DNA of 16,616 nucleotides, from contig CAUJFU010000442.1 of assembly GCA_963169055.1 (NCBI GenBank), positions 1-16,616 on the forward strand, in the 5' to 3' direction. Source of the stretch: Myxococcota bacterium. GTDB lineage: Bacteria; Myxococcota_C; UBA6777. Positions 7,428 through 15,281 of the stretch are shown here, piece after piece (position 1 is the first letter of the stretch; each line of letters opens with the position of its first letter). The notes beneath the pieces were generated by a model. The model saw only the letters and a program-made list of their open reading frames with translations. It ran no database searches and was not told where the DNA came from. The position numbers were made by a program, and so were the translations under genes.

Positions 7428-9122
7428 TTACCCTTCGGACTGTGCGGCGATCTGCAACGCAAGACGTGTTGCTTCTGAACGGTTGATCTTTCCGTGATTT
7501 CCACGCGGTAGCGTGGAGACCACAAAGACCTGACGAGGCCGTCGATACCCCGCCACATGTTCCGCAGCCCACACCAAAAAGGCTTCTGTATCGAACTGTT
7601 CGGGAGATCGTTTGGGGATCAACAACGCCACAGGGCGCTCCCCCAAGCGACTGTCAGGCAATCCCACCACCGTCACTTCCGCGACTTCAGGATACGAACG
7701 TAAGATCTCTTCGACTTCCGCTGGGAAAACCGAGAAACCGCCCACCTTTAAGCGATCTCGACTCCTCCCCACAAACGAGAACAACCCGCCCGGCCACACC
7801 CGCGCAAGATCGCCTGTTGTAAACCAACCGTCGGCATCTGGCCCCGCATCCGCCGCTCCTTCATAAGTCTTCAACACGCCTGCTCCACGCACTTGAAGCC
7901 CGCCCACCCGCCCCCATCCTACAACACGACCTTGTTCGTCGACTGCGCGCACTTCAAAACCCGGCAAAACAAACGACAACACGGGGAGATCGATCTGATG
8001 GCTTGGCGATGAGGGATACAACCGCAAGGCCATCGGCCCCGAAAGCTCGACCATTCCGTAGATATCCGCAAAGATCGCTGTTCCCAGCGGTCGCCCAAAA
8101 ACTTGGGTGAGCGCACCATAACGCTGGAAACGCCGCGCTCGATCAGGCGGCATCACATCCGCTCCGCTCACCCACAACTGCACACTCGACAAGTCACGCT
8201 CCGCAGCCCCCGCACGTTCGAGATCTGCGTACATCGTCGGAACACCCACGATCACGTTAGGCCGTTCCGCTTCCAACCGACTCAAAAAAACATCGGGTTC
8301 AAAAGATTCCAGATGCAACAATCGAATCCCTGCGCACAACGCCGCAAAATGTGCGCTCAGGCCCATGACATGCGTCAGTGGAAGCGCACACATCAACAGA
8401 TCGCGGCCTTTTCGCCACCCCACTTGCAAGCCCACAGGGGCCGCCAACAAACGCCCCAATGTTCCCAACAATCCCGCACTCGTCAATGCCGCAGCCTTCG
8501 GCTTTCCAGTCGTTCCCGAAGTACACAACAACAACGCGACTTCGTTCGGATCGTCCGTTCCCATCGCCTTGATCGACTCTGTGGTGTGAGAGGCCAGCCA
8601 ATCCACCAGATCGCGCACCTGCTCCGCCTTTGGCATTGCTCCGTGGCCGCTCCAACAAGCCCGCAGATCGGACCGCAACAACCCGCCCTCGTGCATACGA
8701 CCCAAGACATCGCCATCCGCAACAACCGCCTGCGCTTGTGTCACCTCCAAGATCGCGCCCAACTCTTCGGCCTTGAGACGCGCATTCACAGGAACAGGAA
8801 CCCCTCCTGCCCTTGCCACCGCAAACAAATGAAAAAGGACGTCGATGCGGTTTTGCAAGATCACCAACACCCGCCGCCCTTCGCCATGACCGAACGCTTC
8901 GTGCGCTGCGGCAAGTCGTGCGACATCTTCTTCCAACGTCGCGTATGTCCACGAAGACCGATCTTCTAAGCCAAGCGGCGCACGATCCGCAAAGATCGCT
9001 GGCCGCTCCCCATAGCTTTCCGCCAACACGGAAGTCAAACGACCCAACCCCACTCCTTCTCCAAGCAACATCTGGCCGACTGTTCGCCAATACTCCGGGA
9101 TCTGCACGATCTTCTCCATCAT
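7428..9122 (-). CDS. AMP-binding acyl-CoA synthetase (ANL superfamily)
   Basis: The protein has 564 residues, typical for fatty-acid or aryl-CoA ligases. The phosphate-binding loop CTSGTTGKPK is at about 200-209. Further motifs are VSGADVMPP, IYGMVELSG (A5, with Val in place of the usual Thr before the conserved Glu), GWFTTGDLARV (A7), VGRSRDRLKVGGFSVFP (A8 hinge) and HGKINR with the A10 lysine at about 545. Family reaction: ATP plus a carboxylate gives an acyl-adenylate, then an acyl-CoA. The substrate cannot be read from the sequence. No membrane segment or carrier-protein domain is present, so it is probably cytoplasmic. Start: the second-last of two adjacent ATGs, 9122, has GGAGGAG 8 bp upstream; the upstream open frame is out of character. 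It lies 100 bp downstream of the peptidase-thioredoxin lipoprotein gene on the same strand; whether they share a transcript is unclear. Confidence 0.93.
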   Translation of the reverse strand: MMEKIVQIPEYWRTVGQMLLGEGVGLGRLTSVLAESYGERPAIFADRAPLGLEDRSSWTYATLEEDVARLAAAHEAFGHGEGRRVLVILQNRIDVLFHLFAVARAGGVPVPVNARLKAEELGAILEVTQAQAVVADGDVLGRMHEGGLLRSDLRACWSGHGAMPKAEQVRDLVDWLASHTTESIKAMGTDDPNEVALLLCTSGTTGKPKAAALTSAGLLGTLGRLLAAPVGLQVGWRKGRDLLMCALPLTHVMGLSAHFAALCAGIRLLHLESFEPDVFLSRLEAERPNVIVGVPTMYADLERAGAAERDLSSVQLWVSGADVMPPDRARRFQRYGALTQVFGRPLGTAIFADIYGMVELSGPMALRLYPSSPSHQIDLPVLSFVLPGFEVRAVDEQGRVVGWGRVGGLQVRGAGVLKTYEGAADAGPDADGWFTTGDLARVWPGGLFSFVGRSRDRLKVGGFSVFPAEVEEILRSYPEVAEVTVVGLPDSRLGERPVALLIPKRSPEQFDTEAFLVWAAEHVAGYRRPRQVFVVSTLPRGNHGKINRSEATRLALQIAAQSEG

Positions 9123-9178
9123 CGCCCACGCTCCTCCATCAGTGAATCCTTGACAAGATGGCGCGTTGTACCCCACAT

Positions 9179-9186
9179 CCCCCCCC
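9179..9186. other. C8/G8 homopolymer between genes
   Basis: An eight-base C run (G run on the - strand) lies in the 100-bp gap upstream of the acyl-CoA synthetase. On the - strand it sits between TTGTTT and TACAAC (about 18 bp apart), a weak promoter-like pair. Slippage here could change promoter spacing, but this is speculative. Confidence 0.35.
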
Positions 9187-9222
9187 AAAAACAAGCATTC
9201 TTCTCCAAAAAACACACACAAT

Positions 9223-11841
9223 TTAAGGCGAAGGCAAAGCACCGAGTACTTTGCCGATGGTCTTTTCCATCCCAACGATGTTGTAGGCCCCGACTTGATA
9301 AAGCACCACGCGGCCTTGATGAAGCAAGGCAAACGTTGGCGTTGCGCGGATGCGAAACTGGGCCGAGAAGAATCCGTTGGGATCAGAGACGTGGGCAAAA
9401 GGCATCTCGTGGGGATGTTGTTTGAGCCAGTCGTCCAAGACTTGCAAACTTTCGGAGCTTACCGCAACGACTTTGAATCCTTTTGAAGCGTACTTTTTCT
9501 GCCATCGACGGATCATTGGGAGAGGAGGTTTGCACGGGCCGCACCATGTGGCCCAGAAGAAAAACAGCACCGTGTCTTTGGCAAGTGCAGGCAAGGCTTC
9601 GTGTGCGTAAGGTTTTTGGGGATCGTGTGGAAAAGTATGGATCGTCATCCACGAACGGATCGATTGCCCGAGAACAGGGGGATGTTTGAGTTGCGGTTCG
9701 GTCGTCATGCGTTGCAGTTGGAGAGACAACGTCAAGCTTTTGCCTTCGCGCAAGACAGCCATCGGTAAAGGCCGATCTGCGGGGGCCAACATCACTCGCT
9801 CACGGATCTCATAAGGCTCTTGCAACGGAAGTCCGCCCACTTCAACGACGGTATCCCCCACACGCAAGCCCGCTTTTTCCGCAGGACTCCCTACCCCAAC
9901 GAGGCGTACCAACACCGCCCCTTTCGGAAGCCCCATCGCCCCTTGTAATGGGCGGAATTGAATCCCCAACCAAGAAGGCAACGGCGGAGACTTCATCGCC
10001 AAAAAAGGCTTCTCTGCGGCAGAAGCAGCAGGTTTGGGTCCAAGCGACGTAGTCTCACAAGCCAGCAGGCGCGCTAAACCTTCTCGATAAGCCCGTACCT
10101 CTGGGCGCGAATCCGCATCCAAAAGAAAACGTCCAGCCATCCGATACAACAGATGATCAATCCGCAACAACGCTGCGCTCTGGATCTGGAGCCAAAAGAC
10201 ATAACGGTGCATCTCTTGTTCTTTTTCGTGCATCTGCTTGAGACGCAGCGCAAGGCCGGGAACGCCTTGAACATACCGCACGAAGCCGTCACGCAGACGC
10301 TCTCCAATCCCCGAATCTTCGGCATCTCCCCCGCCTCGGTAGGGTTCGCGCACACACGCGATCCGCTCCTGAGACCAAGGAGTCCCCTCCCACACCAACC
10401 GCGCCAACGTAGGTGTCGTCTTGGTGTGCAGTGCCAAGCGCTGGAGTTCTATCCGTACCAAACGCTGCATCTCTGGGTTTTGTGCGTACCAGCGTTTGAG
10501 GTGGTGATCGCGAGCGGTGCGGAACAATGTCTGCCATTGATTTTCAACATTTTTCCACCACTGATGGCGCTTTTGCAAAACCTTTTGTTGTTCATGTGAA
10601 GCAGCGATGCTCACAGGGCGGGGAAGATCAAAACGCCGAGCGATCGCCAAGATCATCGCTTGATCTTCTTGTGTGGCGGCATCTTTTTGTGCGGCATAAC
10701 GGCGCAACAGTTGATCCGTCAAGGCAGTCAGCGTCACCCCTTGCTCGCGTGCCTCGGCCTCCAACACCGAGCGCAGATAACTATCCGAACTGCGGATCGG
10801 AACGTCCGGCGTGCGATCCGTCAACAGAACCGTACGATGGGCTTCATCAAACGTTTTGGCGTGCTTCATCGCCAAGATAAAGTGGTAAGCGTGCCCAACC
10901 GACTCTCCAAGTCGTGTGTCCGCAAAACACCCATACGCCGGGCGATCGGGCGTCGTTGCAAAAAAACCACAGCGATCTCCTGTGGGTACATTCAACTGAG
11001 AGGGTTGTGGGTAGATGCTCCATGCAAAAGAACCCGAAAAGCATTGCGACATCACAGATATCACACGGCGCGATCCAAAAGGCTGTAGCATCCGATGGTA
11101 GGACTGAACATCAAGGTTGTCTCGCCACAGCGAGATGTAATGATTGCGCACAGAAGAACCACGATTTTGCGTCCCGTGATCGGTGACAAACATCAACACA
11201 GGGCGCGGATCTTCGGGCGCTATCTGCTGTGCGATGTTGCGCGTTTGATCGCGCAACACATCTTGCGTGGCCGCAAACAGGCGCGCCCCTTGGATCTGCG
11301 TATTCACCAACTTTGGCTTCTCCGCAAAGAACCGACTTTCGGGCGTGTATGCAAACAGTTCGGACCCCACGACGTTGCGAGATCGCAAGACCAACAGATC
11401 TTCGCTTGGATCGTCGCCATCGGACGCAAACACCGTCATCGCAGACGAAGGCATACCCCGCCCTTGCAGCGTCCCAAGCATCATCCGCAGATACAACACA
11501 TGCGAATAAAAGTTAAGTTGCGGTTGCGCTCCGCCGTTCAACAAAAAAGCATGCGCCAACGCAGCCGTGCGCCAGCGCCCCCCCTGTTGCGATCCCGCCA
11601 GCCGCTCGGGCTGAAGGCGCATGGGAGGCATGACAGGGCGTGCGGGTGGTGTCACAGGGCGCGCCAACGGTGGACTGACGGTAGGCTTTTTCGGCCAATG
11701 CGCATGAACATCTGCCTCTTTGCGTTGTTGTACTCGTGTCGTCGTGCAGGCCCCCAACAACCCCCATCCAAGCCCCAAAAGCCCCAAAACCACCCCGATG
11801 CGTTGGGATGGTGATGTTTGAACACGTTGAGCTCTCTTCAT
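9223..11841 (-). CDS. Lipoprotein fusing legumain/caspase-like peptidase, PDZ and TlpA-like thioredoxin
   Basis: The protein has 872 residues. It starts with a basic n-region, a hydrophobic stretch (15-31) and lipobox LLGAC, with C32 as the lipidated residue, so it should be exported and membrane-anchored on the outside. After a Pro-rich spacer comes a clan CD cysteine peptidase-like domain (about 90-380): VLMFVTDHGT gives candidate His222 and VMSQCFSGSF candidate Cys267, followed by CGFFATTPDRPAYGCF, as in C13 legumain/caspase-fold enzymes. A helical region (about 380-610) is not recognised. A PDZ domain (about 625-712) has GSPAEKAGLRVGD. The C-terminal thioredoxin fold (about 725-872) has WATWCGPC (C767, C770) and cis-Pro in RATPTF, as in TlpA/ResA. 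The combination suggests a redox-active envelope protease or scaffold. Start ATG 11841 has AGGAAGGG upstream; ATG 11862 is an alternative. It lies 79 bp after the SUMF1 gene. Confidence 0.88.
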   Translation of the reverse strand: MKRAQRVQTSPSQRIGVVLGLLGLGWGLLGACTTTRVQQRKEADVHAHWPKKPTVSPPLARPVTPPARPVMPPMRLQPERLAGSQQGGRWRTAALAHAFLLNGGAQPQLNFYSHVLYLRMMLGTLQGRGMPSSAMTVFASDGDDPSEDLLVLRSRNVVGSELFAYTPESRFFAEKPKLVNTQIQGARLFAATQDVLRDQTRNIAQQIAPEDPRPVLMFVTDHGTQNRGSSVRNHYISLWRDNLDVQSYHRMLQPFGSRRVISVMSQCFSGSFAWSIYPQPSQLNVPTGDRCGFFATTPDRPAYGCFADTRLGESVGHAYHFILAMKHAKTFDEAHRTVLLTDRTPDVPIRSSDSYLRSVLEAEAREQGVTLTALTDQLLRRYAAQKDAATQEDQAMILAIARRFDLPRPVSIAASHEQQKVLQKRHQWWKNVENQWQTLFRTARDHHLKRWYAQNPEMQRLVRIELQRLALHTKTTPTLARLVWEGTPWSQERIACVREPYRGGGDAEDSGIGERLRDGFVRYVQGVPGLALRLKQMHEKEQEMHRYVFWLQIQSAALLRIDHLLYRMAGRFLLDADSRPEVRAYREGLARLLACETTSLGPKPAASAAEKPFLAMKSPPLPSWLGIQFRPLQGAMGLPKGAVLVRLVGVGSPAEKAGLRVGDTVVEVGGLPLQEPYEIRERVMLAPADRPLPMAVLREGKSLTLSLQLQRMTTEPQLKHPPVLGQSIRSWMTIHTFPHDPQKPYAHEALPALAKDTVLFFFWATWCGPCKPPLPMIRRWQKKYASKGFKVVAVSSESLQVLDDWLKQHPHEMPFAHVSDPNGFFSAQFRIRATPTFALLHQGRVVLYQVGAYNIVGMEKTIGKVLGALPSP

Positions 11842-11875
11842 TTTTGCCCTTCCTCTCGCCATGAGACGCCCCCTC

Positions 11876-11904
11876 AAGATTTGTTGAACGCACAGCCCTG
11901 TCAA
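11876..11904 (-). promoter_or_regulatory. Possible internal promoter before the peptidase-thioredoxin gene
   Basis: On the - strand a perfect TTGACA (11904-11899) is followed after 17 bp by AATCTT (11881-11876), which matches the -10 consensus at only three of six positions. It lies in the 79-bp gap after the SUMF1 gene. If real, the lipoprotein gene could be transcribed apart from the kinase. Confidence 0.3.
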
Positions 11905-11920
11905 TCCTTTTGCATGATTT

Positions 11921-13297
11921 TCAAGGATCCGCAGAAGGCACAGACTTTTCGAGCGGAGCGTCTTCTGCGCAACGAAACCCCACAGAAAGGCTTTGCGTGT
12001 TCGGCGGGGCTGGTTGGCGAGCGGTCACACGAAGATCCCACGGCGGACTGGACCACGCCCCACCACGGATCACACGCATCAGACAAGCCTCTACTTGGTG
12101 AAAAGGATTTTTCTCGGGAGCGACGCGAAAATAAGAAACATGATAGCAATCCGCAACCCACTCCCGCAAATTCCCCGCCAGATCAAAGATCCCGTAGATC
12201 GAGCGATCTTGTGGATAACGACCCACCACAGCTTCGAAATGTGCTCCGTCCCCCGAAAACGGTCCAGAGGTTTGGCGCTCGGGCAAAAATACGCCGTGGT
12301 TGGCTGCCCCTTGTTTCCATTCCTCCCCCCACACAAACAGCCTTCCATCCGCACCACGCGCAGCCATCTCCCATTCTGCTTCGCTTGGCAAACGACCACC
12401 CGCCCAACGGCAATACGCGACCGATTGCGACCACGACACCCCCAACACCGGGAGATTCGACGCCTCGCGCAGATAACGCGGCTCCGAACAAGCTCCTGCC
12501 GCCACGCAGCGCTTGTAACGCGCTTGGGTCACTTCGACCTGATCCATCCAAAAACCCCCCGCCTCGATCCAGCGTTCGGGTTGTTCGTCGCTCCACCATG
12601 ACACATGGCAATCTTTTCGATACTGCTGGCACAGTGCGTTGACTTGTTTGATCTTTTGATCCGACAAGCCGCGCAAAAACCCACCGCGTGGAATCCAACG
12701 CCGTGTCCCCCCATCGACCGCCACTTTGGAGGCTCCACCTAGCGGGATGATCCAACGTTGCAGTTGTTTTGCCGCAGCGCGGATCGCGATATCCTGTTCA
12801 ACAGTCACCAACGAAGGTGAAGACAGTCGAAGCCGATACATCCGAGGTTTGAGCATAGCCTTGATCGGCGTCGTGCCGATATCGCGCTGATTTAGCACAA
12901 CGCGTGCGCCCGAAGGCAACGAATCGATCGAGATCGCCACAGGCAACGGTTCCAACAAAAGGCGTACAACCGTCGCATCTTCGGCATGAACGCGCACATG
13001 CTTCACCATTCGCTCGTACCCTTCGGCTTGTGCGCGGATCTCGTATCGACCCGGCATCAAGGCCATGCCCCCTTTGTCCCATGCCCACGCCTTCCCGCCC
13101 ACCCACACCTGTGCTTGTGCAGGTTCAACCCGCGCCATCAGATACCCCGCGATCGGCTTCTCAGGAGCGCGTTGTGCTACCCATCCTTCCGTCTCTTTGC
13201 TTTGTCCCCACACCAACCAAAGCAACAGGCCCCACGCCCCCAAAAACGTCAACCAGACCACTTCCTGCAAAAAGGCGGAGGATGGTCTTGTGCTCAT
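11921..13297 (-). CDS. Membrane-anchored protein with two PEGA-like domains and a SUMF1/FGE-like domain
   Basis: The protein has 458 residues. An N-terminal helix (about 13-31) acts as signal anchor, placing the rest outside the cytoplasm. Two PEGA-like beta domains follow (about 52-117 and 119-172; PSGARVVLNQRDIGTTP in the second). The SUMF1 fold (about 203-445) shows MDQVEVTQARY, VSWSQSVAYCRWAGGRLPSEAEWE, GIFDLAGNLREWV, RGGAW and GFRC. In true formylglycine-generating enzymes a CYRYRC-type segment between GGxx and GFRC carries both catalytic cysteines; here it reads SSPPWDLRVTARQ without cysteine, so catalysis of that kind is unlikely and a binding or sensing role is more plausible. Its ATG overlaps the kinase stop (ATGA), indicating translational coupling; no separate ribosome binding site is evident. 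Probably the outside partner of that kinase. Confidence 0.9.
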   Translation of the reverse strand: MSTRPSSAFLQEVVWLTFLGAWGLLLWLVWGQSKETEGWVAQRAPEKPIAGYLMARVEPAQAQVWVGGKAWAWDKGGMALMPGRYEIRAQAEGYERMVKHVRVHAEDATVVRLLLEPLPVAISIDSLPSGARVVLNQRDIGTTPIKAMLKPRMYRLRLSSPSLVTVEQDIAIRAAAKQLQRWIIPLGGASKVAVDGGTRRWIPRGGFLRGLSDQKIKQVNALCQQYRKDCHVSWWSDEQPERWIEAGGFWMDQVEVTQARYKRCVAAGACSEPRYLREASNLPVLGVSWSQSVAYCRWAGGRLPSEAEWEMAARGADGRLFVWGEEWKQGAANHGVFLPERQTSGPFSGDGAHFEAVVGRYPQDRSIYGIFDLAGNLREWVADCYHVSYFRVAPEKNPFHQVEACLMRVIRGGAWSSPPWDLRVTARQPAPPNTQSLSVGFRCAEDAPLEKSVPSADP

Positions 13298-15147
13298 TGC
13301 AAAACAAGATAAACGATCAAGAGGCCGACCCCAAAGATCAGCCCTCCCAACACGATCCACAACCCCATCCGATTTTTGGGGCGCTGTGGATAGGCCGCGA
13401 TCATGGTGCGTTGGGTGGCCACTTGTTCTTGCTCTGGCTCTTGGTAAGGCCGTTGAGACGAGGCAGACGAAGGGCGCCGATCCGTCAAGTTCTGTATGGG
13501 CGGGCGCGATCGCGAAAGATCGGCGGTGGGTTCCGCGCCAAAAGACGTCAGCGCCGAAGCGGGGATGCCTTGTTGAGGTTGCAAGGCTTCGACCCCTCCC
13601 ACGGACAAGACCACGGTGGCCTCGTGTGTTTGGCCGATCTCTTCGGTATCCAACACAACGGTGGCTTCGCTGGTTGCCATCGGCGCTCCACCACTCCCTC
13701 CGAGAGGCGGGCGATAAGAAGGCTCCATCTGCGCAAAAGGACTTCCTCCGCCGAACGAAGAGGGCGGATGTGTCGAAGCAGGCGGAGTATACGAAGGGGA
13801 TTGGGCGTACGATGGGGCTGGAGCGGTCGCATAGCCCATCCCATACGGCGAAGCAGCGGGGGGTTGAGGGCTTGTTGAGAGGGCAGGAGAGCGTTGTGTA
13901 GGTGCGCCTGTGGCACCCATCTGTCCCATCGCTCGGCTATCGAAGGTGTGTGAAGCGGAAGCATTGCGACTATCGAAGGTATGCCCTGATCCGCCAAGCG
14001 AAGCATTGGCCGCAGGCCCCAAGGCTTGGCGGATGCGTTGCATCTCGGGATCGTTTTCATCGCTGCTATCGGGGGGTTGTGCGCTGATCGTGTGGCTTGG
14101 CCCTCGCCCCATCTGCGCGCTTGCGGGCGTAGACGAGGCCCCTCGCGCCGCAGGCGGAGTCGCCATCGTTGCGCTGCCTGTGTAAGCGTCGGTGTGGCTT
14201 GAACCCGCGCCTGCTTGCCCAAAGATCCGCGCAAGATAACCCGCAAGATCGGATTCTGTGACCGCGATCCCCTGTTGAATCAAGTGCGCTTCGAGGGCGC
14301 GTTGCATCTCTTGGGCGTTTTGAAAGCGGTCGGCCTTTTTCTGCGCGAGGGAACGCTTGACACATTCGACGATATCAGGCGGACAATCTCGCCGCTTCGC
14401 AACCACATCCGGCATCGGCTCATTGAGTGCTTCGTAGAAGATCTCTAACAAATTACTTCCACGAAAACGAGGTTCTAAGGTCAACAACTCATACATCACC
14501 AAGCCGAGCGAAAACACATCGGATCGCGCATCCAACTCTTCCGAAGAAAGCTGCTCAGGTGACATATACTGCAACTTTCCAACAATCACGCCCGTTCGTG
14601 TGCGCGAGCTTTTCTCACGCGCTTTCACCACGCCAAAGTCGATGATCTTGATCACGCCGCTCGATGCCACCACGAGGTTCTGAGGAGAGATATCCCGATG
14701 AACGAGTTCTAACAATTGACCGCGATCATCGCGTATGGTGTGGATGATCTGTAGCCCCTTCAAAGCGTCGGCCATCAAGCGACAGATCAACGCGATGGGG
14801 ATGCTGCTTTGTTTCTTTTTGCACTGCTCGATCAAGGCTTCTAGATCGTAGCCTTGGATGTATTCCATCACCAGATAAAAGACGCCGTCTTGCTCGCCAA
14901 AGTCGTAGATCTCGACAACGTTGGGGTGGCGGATCTTCGAGGCAAATCGGGCTTCATCAAAGAAACGCGAGCGGGCTTCGTGTTGCTCGTTGAGATCGGG
15001 GTGGATCATCTTGACGATCACCGTTTTGGAGAAGCCGTGCATCCCACGCTGCTCTGCAAGCCACACCTCGGCCATGCCCGTACGCTTGAGGCGATCGCGC
15101 AACACATAACGCCCATCTGATAATTCTGTTCCGACTTGCATCCGCAT
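13294..15147 (-). CDS. Membrane-anchored Ser/Thr protein kinase without an outside domain
   Basis: The protein has 617 residues. The kinase domain (about 14-285) has K46 (VIVKM), catalytic loop HRDISPQN (D152), DFG (D170) and LQYMSPEQ. The glycine loop is degenerate (LKRTGMAEVW, with one of the usual glycines), though other catalytic residues are intact. A helical post-kinase region like that of the kinase at 3760-5898 follows. Residues about 310-590 form a long Pro/Ser/Ala linker with paired short motifs: HTFDSR at 389 and 400, EATVVL at 494 and 509. Their threonines are candidate autophosphorylation or FHA-docking sites (inference). A transmembrane helix (about 594-616) ends the protein, leaving one residue outside. 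Start ATG 15147 has GAGG 9 bp upstream; ATG 15141 is possible. The stop overlaps the start of the PEGA/SUMF1 gene. Confidence 0.93.
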   Translation of the reverse strand: MRMQVGTELSDGRYVLRDRLKRTGMAEVWLAEQRGMHGFSKTVIVKMIHPDLNEQHEARSRFFDEARFASKIRHPNVVEIYDFGEQDGVFYLVMEYIQGYDLEALIEQCKKKQSSIPIALICRLMADALKGLQIIHTIRDDRGQLLELVHRDISPQNLVVASSGVIKIIDFGVVKAREKSSRTRTGVIVGKLQYMSPEQLSSEELDARSDVFSLGLVMYELLTLEPRFRGSNLLEIFYEALNEPMPDVVAKRRDCPPDIVECVKRSLAQKKADRFQNAQEMQRALEAHLIQQGIAVTESDLAGYLARIFGQAGAGSSHTDAYTGSATMATPPAARGASSTPASAQMGRGPSHTISAQPPDSSDENDPEMQRIRQALGPAANASLGGSGHTFDSRNASASHTFDSRAMGQMGATGAPTQRSPALSTSPQPPAASPYGMGYATAPAPSYAQSPSYTPPASTHPPSSFGGGSPFAQMEPSYRPPLGGSGGAPMATSEATVVLDTEEIGQTHEATVVLSVGGVEALQPQQGIPASALTSFGAEPTADLSRSRPPIQNLTDRRPSSASSQRPYQEPEQEQVATQRTMIAAYPQRPKNRMGLWIVLGGLIFGVGLLIVYLVLQ

Positions 15148-15208
15148 GATCCCGACCTCGTCTCATCTTTCCTTTTTGCCGACGTTCTCTTGCCTCGCGT
15201 TGCTTCCG

Positions 15209-15237
15209 TTGGTGCATCGGGGGCAGCGCCCCACCAA
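15209..15237 (-). terminator. GC-rich stem-loop between dsbD and the kinase gene
   Basis: TTGGTG (15209-15214) pairs with CACCAA (15232-15237), enclosing GGGC (15221-15224) and GCCC (15228-15231) around an AGC loop, with a six-base bulge on one side. It lies in the 134-bp gap after the dsbD stop and about 60 bp before the kinase start. No T-tract follows on the - strand, so it may be a transcript-processing or attenuation structure rather than a terminator, or have no role. Confidence 0.3.
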
Positions 15238-15281
15238 ACCAACCCAACAAGTCAATCCTATCGGTATTTGCTCAAGCAGGC

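Noticed and set aside
8103-8969. Long + strand open frame inside the acyl-CoA synthetase gene
   Set aside because: Arg/His/Gln-rich antisense shadow of a well-supported gene with all ANL motifs on the other strand.
9123-9398. Upstream extension of the acyl-CoA synthetase by 92 codons
   Set aside because: It overlaps the thioredoxin end of the neighbouring gene, shows no family similarity, and a strong ribosome binding site precedes ATG 9122.
11842-11904. TTG at 11904 as start of the peptidase lipoprotein
   Set aside because: This TTG belongs to a TTGACA box; starting at 11841 gives a proper signal peptide and follows a good ribosome binding site.
12904-13901. Long overlapping + strand open frames across the SUMF1 and kinase genes
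   Set aside because: Antisense shadows with compositional bias and no domain; the - strand genes are clear.
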